Source: Leifsonia sp. NPDC080035 (GTDB taxonomy: Bacteria > Actinomycetota > Actinomycetes > Actinomycetales > Microbacteriaceae). From it: a DNA stretch of 64,000 nt. This document shows positions 58,969 to 64,000 of the stretch, piece by piece; the stretch's first letter is position 1, and every line of letters begins with the position of its first letter. Location: NCBI RefSeq assembly GCF_040050925.1, contig NZ_CP157390.1:3844001-3908000 (forward strand), read 5' to 3'. The translations under genes were made by a program, and so were the position numbers. Under the pieces are notes generated by a model that did no database searches, was not told the origin of the DNA, and saw only the letters and a program-made list of their open reading frames with translations.

Positions 58969-60045
58969 CTACGCCGGTGAGAGTCCGCTCCGGATGAGCG
59001 ACACCATCCGGTCGGATCCGTCGCGGACGCCCGCCCCGGCGGCACGCGCGGACATGTCGGCCACCCGCCCGCGATCGGCGAGCAGCGGGAGCAGCCGGGC
59101 ATCCACCCACGAGGGCAGGAACGCGGCGTCGTCCACGAGGATGCCGCCGCCCGCGCCGACGACGCCGGCCGCGTTGTAGCGCTGCTCGCCGTTGCCGATC
59201 GGGAACGGCACGTACACCGCGGGGATTCCGAGGGCGGCGAACTCGCACACCGTGGCGGCGCCCGCGCGCGCGACCGCGAAGTCGGTGAGCGCGAAGGCGA
59301 GGTCCATCCGGTCGCAGTAGTCGAGCAGGCGGTAGTGCTCGATGCCGGGGTCGGTCAGCTCGCCGCGTCCGCCCTGGATGTGCAGCACCTGCCAGCCGGC
59401 GGCGGTCAGCTCCCTCGCGCGCTCGGCGATCGTCGTGTTCAGCCGGCGCGCGCCAAGCGAGCCGCCGGTGACCAGGAGCGTCGGTCGGTCGGCGGAGAGG
59501 CCGAACTCGGCGAGGGCGGCGTCGCGCGAGGCCGCCCTGTCGAGCTCCTCGATCTCGATGCGCAGCGGCATCCCGACGAAGCGGGCGTGCGGGAGGGAGG
59601 TGCCCTCGAACGCGACGCCGACGAACGGGGTGTAGCGGGCGCCGAGGCGGTTCGCGAGACCGGGGCGGGCGTTGGCCTCGTGCAGCACGAGCGGGACGCC
59701 GGCCTTGCGCGCCGCGGAGTAGGCGGGCGCGGCCGCGTAGCCGCCGAAGCCGACGACCGCGTCGACGCCGCGCTCGCGGATCAGCGCGCCGACCGTGCGG
59801 ATCGCCCGGCGGTACTCCCCGGGAAAGCGCAGCGCTGCCGCGTTCGGACGGCGCGGGAACGGCAGCTTCGGGATCGTCGCCAGCTCGTAGCCGCGCGCGG
59901 GCACCAGCCGCGCCTCCAGCCCCTCCTTGGTGCCGAGGACGATGACCTCGGCGGACGGGTCGTCACGGCGCAGCCGGTCGGCGACGGCGAGCAGGGGGTT
60001 CACGTGGCCGGCGGTTCCGCCGCCGGCCAGGAGGTAGCGGGTCAC
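58969..60045 (-). CDS. murG: UDP-GlcNAc transferase MurG (lipid II synthesis)
   Basis: A 358-aa GT28 glycosyltransferase at the inner face of the membrane that adds GlcNAc to lipid I. The N-terminal G loop LLAGGGTAGHVNPLLAVA, the second glycine loop GFGGYAAAPAYSAA, LVTGGSLGARRLN and VARAGAATVCEFAALGIPAV with the donor-binding Glu and the final PFPIGNGEQRYNA are all present. The GTG at 60045 overlaps the ftsW stop (GTGA). Confidence 0.97.
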   Translation of the reverse strand: MTRYLLAGGGTAGHVNPLLAVADRLRRDDPSAEVIVLGTKEGLEARLVPARGYELATIPKLPFPRRPNAAALRFPGEYRRAIRTVGALIRERGVDAVVGFGGYAAAPAYSAARKAGVPLVLHEANARPGLANRLGARYTPFVGVAFEGTSLPHARFVGMPLRIEIEELDRAASRDAALAEFGLSADRPTLLVTGGSLGARRLNTTIAERARELTAAGWQVLHIQGGRGELTDPGIEHYRLLDYCDRMDLAFALTDFAVARAGAATVCEFAALGIPAVYVPFPIGNGEQRYNAAGVVGAGGGILVDDAAFLPSWVDARLLPLLADRGRVADMSARAAGAGVRDGSDRMVSLIRSGLSPA

Positions 60046-61262
60046 GCGTCGAGCCCCTTGGCGCGACGCGCGTCCTTGGCGTTCTGCCGGGCGAAGGAGA
60101 GGACGATGCCGATTGCGATCATGGAGAAGATCATCGCAGTACCTCCCGCAGAGATCAGTGGGAGCGGGACGCCGAGCACCGGTATCACCCCGAGCACGAC
60201 CGCGATGTTCACGAAGGCCTGACCGATCAGCCACACCATGATGGCGGCCGTCGTGATCCGCGGGAACGGGTCCGTGGAGGCGTGGATGATGCGCAGGAAC
60301 ACGATCGCGAGCATCACGAAGAGCAGCAGCACGACGACCGCACCGATCAGCCCCAGCTCCTCGCCGATGATCGCGAAGATGAAGTCGGTGTCCGCGGCGG
60401 GCAGCCACGACCACTTGGAGTGCGAGTTGCCGAGCCCGACCCCGAAGACGCCGCCCGAGGCGAGGGCGTAGTAGCCGTTGTCGATCTGCCAGGTCACGTC
60501 CGGGTTCACGGCGCTGGAGCCGCCGAACATCGCGGCGATGCGGCCGAGCCGGCTCTGGCTGGAGATCGCGACGAAGAACGCGAGGACCGCGACGCCCGCC
60601 ACCCCCGTCAGCAGGTAGCGGAGCTTGACGCCGGCGAAGTAGAGCGCGCCGAGCACGAGCGCGGCCATGATCATGGTCGTGCCCAGGTCGCCGCCGAGCA
60701 CGACGACGCCGATCGCGATGCCGGCGACGGGCACGACCGGCACCGCGACGTGCCTCCAGTCGCCGAGCATGTCCTTCTTGCGGGCGAGCACGACGCCGAG
60801 CCAGATCACCAGGCCGAGCTTGATCGCCTCCGACGGCTGGAGCGTCAGCGAGCCGATCTTCAGCCAGTTGCGGTTGCCGCCGATCTCCATGCCGAGCGGG
60901 GTCAGCAGCACGAGCACCTGCAGGAAGCAGGCCCCGGCCAGTAGGAACCAGATCGACTTCTTCCAGAACCGCAGCGGGAACCGCGACACGAGCAGCATCA
61001 GCGGGACGCCGATGACGGCGAACACGCCCTGCTGCCAGAACCGGGCGAAGAAGTTGTCGCTGTCGTTGTGCGACTCCACCGACGAGGAGGAGAGCACCAT
61101 GACCAGGCCGAAGACGACGAGGAACAGCGTGATGCCGAGCAGGAGGAAGTAGTCGGCCGACTCGCTCGCGACGGCCTTGCCGAGCGAGATGCGGGCGGTG
61201 AGCCCGGACAGCCGTGACGAGTGCTCAGTCGGAGCCTGGACGCGAGGCGGACTGGTCGTCAT
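60042..61262 (-). CDS. ftsW: Peptidoglycan glycosyltransferase FtsW (SEDS family)
   Basis: A 406-aa, ten-helix SEDS protein that polymerises lipid II at the septum. Signatures: GNRNWLKIGSLTLQPSEAIK (catalytic-region loop), GGDLGTTMI, ALASGGVFGVGLGNS, FIFAIIGEELGLIG and GVIPVLGVPLPLISAGGTAM. The ATG at 61262 has GGGAGGTG 6 nt upstream and overlaps the end of murD by 38 bp; the frame is open further upstream but less likely. A cytoplasmic N-terminus of about 45 residues precedes the first helix. Confidence 0.96.
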   Translation of the reverse strand: MTTSPPRVQAPTEHSSRLSGLTARISLGKAVASESADYFLLLGITLFLVVFGLVMVLSSSSVESHNDSDNFFARFWQQGVFAVIGVPLMLLVSRFPLRFWKKSIWFLLAGACFLQVLVLLTPLGMEIGGNRNWLKIGSLTLQPSEAIKLGLVIWLGVVLARKKDMLGDWRHVAVPVVPVAGIAIGVVVLGGDLGTTMIMAALVLGALYFAGVKLRYLLTGVAGVAVLAFFVAISSQSRLGRIAAMFGGSSAVNPDVTWQIDNGYYALASGGVFGVGLGNSHSKWSWLPAADTDFIFAIIGEELGLIGAVVVLLLFVMLAIVFLRIIHASTDPFPRITTAAIMVWLIGQAFVNIAVVLGVIPVLGVPLPLISAGGTAMIFSMIAIGIVLSFARQNAKDARRAKGLDA

Positions 61263-62769
61263 CCGCCTCACCTCCCAAAAACTCGTTGACGGCCTCCTGG
61301 AACAGGCGGCCCCGCTCCGCATAGTCGGCGAACTGGTCCATCGACGCCGCCGCGGGCGCCAGCAGGACGGTGTCTCCCTCGCGGGCGATACCGCTGGCCA
61401 GTCTGACCGCCGTCGGCATGACCCCTTCAGTCTCGTCGGCCTCCGCCTCCACCACCGGAAGCCCCGGGGCGTGTCGCTCGAATGCGGCGCGGAGCGCGGC
61501 GCGGTCGACGCCGATCAGCACGGCGCCGCGCAGCCGGGAGACGTGCGAGCGCACGAGCTCGTCGATGTCCACACCCTTGAGCAGGCCACCGACCACCCAG
61601 ACGACCGACGGGTACGCCTTCAGCGAGGCGTCGGCCGCGTGCGGGTTCGTCGCCTTGGAGTCGTCCACCCAGCTGATGCCCGCCTCCACCCGGACCAGCT
61701 CGATCCGGTGGGCGTCGAGCCGGAAGGCCGTGAGGACGTCACGGATCACCTGCGGGGGGACGCCGTAGGAGCGCGCGAGGGCGCTGGCGGCGAGAATGTT
61801 CGCCACCACGTGCGGCGCCGCGAGGCCGGCCTCGCGCAGCTCGTCGAGGGTCGTGAGCTCGATGGCGCTGTGCATCCTGTCGTCGAGGAACGCGCGGTCG
61901 CAGAGGATGCCGTCGACGATCCCGAAGTCGCTCGGGCCGGGCACGTCCAGGCCGAAGCCGATCGCGCGCGCGCCGTCGATGACGTCGGCCTGCTCGACCA
62001 TCCGCAGCGTGTTCGCGTCGGCGCGGTTGTAGACGCAGGCGACCTCGGTGTTCTGGTAGACCTTGGCCTTCGCGGCGATGTACGCCTCCAGCGACCCGTG
62101 CCAGTCGAGGTGGTCGTCGGCGATGTTGAGGCAGGCGGCCGAGTACGGCTGCAGCTCCCCTCCGGCGTTCCGGTTCACCCAGTGCAGCTGGTAGCTGGAG
62201 AGCTCGACCACGAGGACGTCGAAGCCCTGCGGGTCGCGGATCGCGTCGAGCACCGGCACCCCGATGTTGCCGCACGGCGCGACCCGGGAGCCGCCGGCGA
62301 GCAGCATCGTCGCGGTCAGCTGCACGGTCGTCGTCTTGCCGTTGGTGCCCGTGACGCAGATCCAGTCGGCCGGGTCGCCGACCTTGTCGCGCAGCCGCCA
62401 CGCCAGCTCGATGTCGCCCCAGACCTGGATGCCGCGCTCGGCGGCCCAGAGCAGCAGCGGGTGATCCCAGTGGAAGCCGGGTGAGACGACGATCAGCTCG
62501 GGGTCGAACTCGACAAGCCGCTCGGGTGCGGCGCTCAGGTCCGGCTCCTCGAGCAGCTCCGCGCCGATCACCTCGAGCAGCATCGCACGCTCCTCGTCCG
62601 CCTTCGAAGCGACGACGAGGACCTCCGCGCCCAGCTCGGCGAGGGTGTCCGCCACCGAGAAGCCGGTGACGCCGAGGCCGTAGACCGCGACCCGGAGGCC
62701 GGACCAGTCGTGGTGCCAGCTGGTGAGCGCGGCCAGGCGCTCCTGCAGGGCGGTCACGTCGCGAGCCAT
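61225..62769 (-). CDS. murD: UDP-N-acetylmuramoyl-L-alanine--D-glutamate ligase
   Basis: A 514-aa ligase that adds D-Glu to the stem peptide. N-terminal domain RVAVYGLGVTGFSVADTLAE, P-loop ICVTGTNGKTTTVQLTATML (about residue 140), VVELSSYQLHW, NIADDHLDWHGS, DAHRIELV, WVDDSKATNPHA and LLAPAAASMDQFADYAERG. It is somewhat longer than E. coli MurD (438 aa), with extra loops in the central domain. The ATG at 62769 overlaps the end of mraY by 16 bp. Confidence 0.96.
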   Translation of the reverse strand: MARDVTALQERLAALTSWHHDWSGLRVAVYGLGVTGFSVADTLAELGAEVLVVASKADEERAMLLEVIGAELLEEPDLSAAPERLVEFDPELIVVSPGFHWDHPLLLWAAERGIQVWGDIELAWRLRDKVGDPADWICVTGTNGKTTTVQLTATMLLAGGSRVAPCGNIGVPVLDAIRDPQGFDVLVVELSSYQLHWVNRNAGGELQPYSAACLNIADDHLDWHGSLEAYIAAKAKVYQNTEVACVYNRADANTLRMVEQADVIDGARAIGFGLDVPGPSDFGIVDGILCDRAFLDDRMHSAIELTTLDELREAGLAAPHVVANILAASALARSYGVPPQVIRDVLTAFRLDAHRIELVRVEAGISWVDDSKATNPHAADASLKAYPSVVWVVGGLLKGVDIDELVRSHVSRLRGAVLIGVDRAALRAAFERHAPGLPVVEAEADETEGVMPTAVRLASGIAREGDTVLLAPAAASMDQFADYAERGRLFQEAVNEFLGGEADDDQSASRPGSD

Positions 62770-63869
62770 TCGAGGTAGAAGGTGCCGACACCGGCGGCGA
62801 CGAGCAGGCCGCCGACGATCCAGAACCGCACGACGACGGTCACCTCCGCCCATCCCTTCAACTCGAAGTGATGGTGGATCGGACTCATCAGGAAGATGCG
62901 TCTGCCGTGGGTCAGCTTGAAGTACGCCCGCTGGACGATGACCGAGCCGGCCTCGATGACGAAGAGGCCGCCGATCAGCACCAGCAGCAGCTCGGTGTGG
63001 CTGAGGATGGCGAGGGCGGCGACAGCGCCGCCGAGGGCGAGCGAGCCGGTGTCGCCGAGGAAGATCTGCGCGGGCGAGGTGTTCCACCAGAGGAAGCCGA
63101 CCACGGCTCCGACGATCGCGGTGGCCACGATCGCCAGGTCGAACGGGTCGCGCACCTCGTAGCACTTCGGGATGTTCTCCGGATTGAGGTTCGGGCTCGC
63201 GCACGACTGGATCGACTGCCAGAAGCCGATGATGATGTACGCGCCGATGGCGAGGATGCTGGCGCCGGAGGCGAGGCCGTCCAGGCCGTCCGTCACGTTC
63301 ACGCCGTTGGAGGTGGCGGCGACGATGAAGTTGATCCAGATCAGGTAGAGCCCGTAGCCGACGATGACGCCGATCGCGCCGAACCGCGTGATCGCGCCGA
63401 AGTCGAGCCCGGAGAGATCCCGGATGAACGACACGCTCATCGTGGCGGGCGTCTCCCCCCGGCCGTTCGGGAACATGATCGCCAGCAACGCCCAGACCGT
63501 CGCGACGACGACCTGACCGCCGACCTTCGCCCATCCCGTCAGGCCGAGACTGCGCTCGCGCCGGGTCTTCAGGAAGTCGTCGATGAAGCCGACGACGCCG
63601 AGCCCGACCATGAGGAACAGCACGAGGAGCGCCGACACGCTCGTCTCGTCCCCGGTCAGCAGCAGCGCGACGAAGTAGCCGAACAGCGTGCCGAGGATGA
63701 CGACGATGCCGCCCATGGTCGCCGTCCCGCGCTTGGCGTGGTGGCTCTGCGGGCCGTCGTCGCGGATGAACTGGCCCCACTGCAGGCGGTGGAACAGCCG
63801 GATGAACAGCGGCGTCAGGAAGAGCGAGAACGCCATCGACAGCGCACCGGAGGTCAGCAGGGCTCTCAC
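62754..63869 (-). CDS. mraY: Phospho-MurNAc-pentapeptide transferase MraY
   Basis: A 371-aa, ten-helix enzyme that forms lipid I by transferring phospho-MurNAc-pentapeptide to undecaprenyl phosphate. Active-site blocks: HHAKRGTATMGGIVV, GFIDDFLK (Asp pair), NVTDGLDGLASG, FLGDTGSLALGG (third Asp) and the histidine loop SPIHHHFELKGW. GTG 63869 overlaps the murF stop (GTGA). Confidence 0.97.
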   Translation of the reverse strand: MRALLTSGALSMAFSLFLTPLFIRLFHRLQWGQFIRDDGPQSHHAKRGTATMGGIVVILGTLFGYFVALLLTGDETSVSALLVLFLMVGLGVVGFIDDFLKTRRERSLGLTGWAKVGGQVVVATVWALLAIMFPNGRGETPATMSVSFIRDLSGLDFGAITRFGAIGVIVGYGLYLIWINFIVAATSNGVNVTDGLDGLASGASILAIGAYIIIGFWQSIQSCASPNLNPENIPKCYEVRDPFDLAIVATAIVGAVVGFLWWNTSPAQIFLGDTGSLALGGAVAALAILSHTELLLVLIGGLFVIEAGSVIVQRAYFKLTHGRRIFLMSPIHHHFELKGWAEVTVVVRFWIVGGLLVAAGVGTFYLEWLAT

Positions 63870-64000
63870 GAGAACAATTCTCCCAGTCGGTCGCCGAGGA
63901 AGCGCAGCCCCGCGGAGTTCGAGGACTTCACCAGCACGGTGTCACCGGAGCGCAGGGCGCCCTTCAGGTGGTCGTACGCGGCGTCCTGCGTGTCGAAGTA
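63866..64000 (-). CDS. murF: MurF C-terminus (UDP-MurNAc-tripeptide--D-Ala-D-Ala ligase), cut by the window edge
   Basis: The last 44 codons read YFDTQDAAYDHLKGALRSGD then TVLVKSSNSAGLRFLGDRLG and ELFS. The GDTVLVKSSNSAGL block is the typical end of MurF, and the position before mraY is standard in the dcw cluster. The frame is open to the window end, so the rest lies to the right. Its TGA overlaps the mraY GTG. Confidence 0.92.
   Translation of the reverse strand, partial: YFDTQDAAYDHLKGALRSGDTVLVKSSNSAGLRFLGDRLGELFS

Overview
The window is a high-GC, gene-dense actinobacterial chromosome segment. The gene content points to Microbacteriaceae, probably a Leifsonia-like genus: glnE next to glnA2, a small SPOR-type gene beside map, a SepF/YggT/DivIVA-bearing division cluster, a bcc-aa3 cytochrome supercomplex with a di-heme QcrC, and a type A RNase P RNA. 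The family assignment comes from gene content and order; no database search was possible. Nothing looks mobile: I see no transposase, integrase, CRISPR array, tRNA-flanked island or prophage gene. It reads as core chromosome.

Layout. 1-11.8 kb: the end of an ECF sigma factor, a dicarboxylate/amino-acid symporter, glnE-glnA2, panB, a small SPOR-like gene divergent from map, an MFS exporter divergent from a TetR regulator, and polyphosphate glucokinase. 11.8-19.8 kb: a complete potassium-uptake operon. It runs from a small membrane peptide through kdpF-A-B-C-D-E and is preceded by phased direct repeats and a leader hairpin. 19.7-28.4 kb: a small membrane protein, rnpB, a coiled-coil protein with a decayed zinc ribbon, a Nif3-like protein, an NCS1-type permease with a very long N-terminal tail, thyA-folA, a DUF1345 protein, an aspartate aminotransferase and a GNAT enzyme. 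28.4-40.9 kb: dhaK-dhaL-dhaM, trpD, then respiration: ctaE-qcrC-qcrA-qcrB to the right and ctaC-ctaD-ctaF to the left, converging on an RlmA-like methyltransferase. erpA lies just beyond. 41-51 kb: an M20 dipeptidase, a DUF3043 protein, an RNase HI/DUF4440 fusion, pyrD, nrdR, hisD, a flavin reductase and dnaE. 51-64 kb: the cell-wall and division cluster, read leftward: murF-mraY-murD-ftsW-murG-murC-ftsQ-ftsZ-yggS-sepF-yggT-divIVA-lspA-rluD. Many of these genes overlap by a few bases.

The most consistent signal not explained by the genes is promoter geometry. At about 15 genes a TANNNT-like hexamer ends 6-7 nt before the start codon. The same spacing separates a hexamer from the first base of the rnpB P1 helix, so these genes are probably transcribed without a leader. 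The most extreme case is the SPOR/map pair, where two divergent start codons lie 12 bp apart and each -10 hexamer overlaps the other gene's start codon. Other points worth a second look are the kdp leader and its upstream peptide, a 14-mer shared by two intergenic hairpins, the lost zinc ribbon, the tailed permease and the RNase H fusion. I did not find a convincing new multi-gene system.
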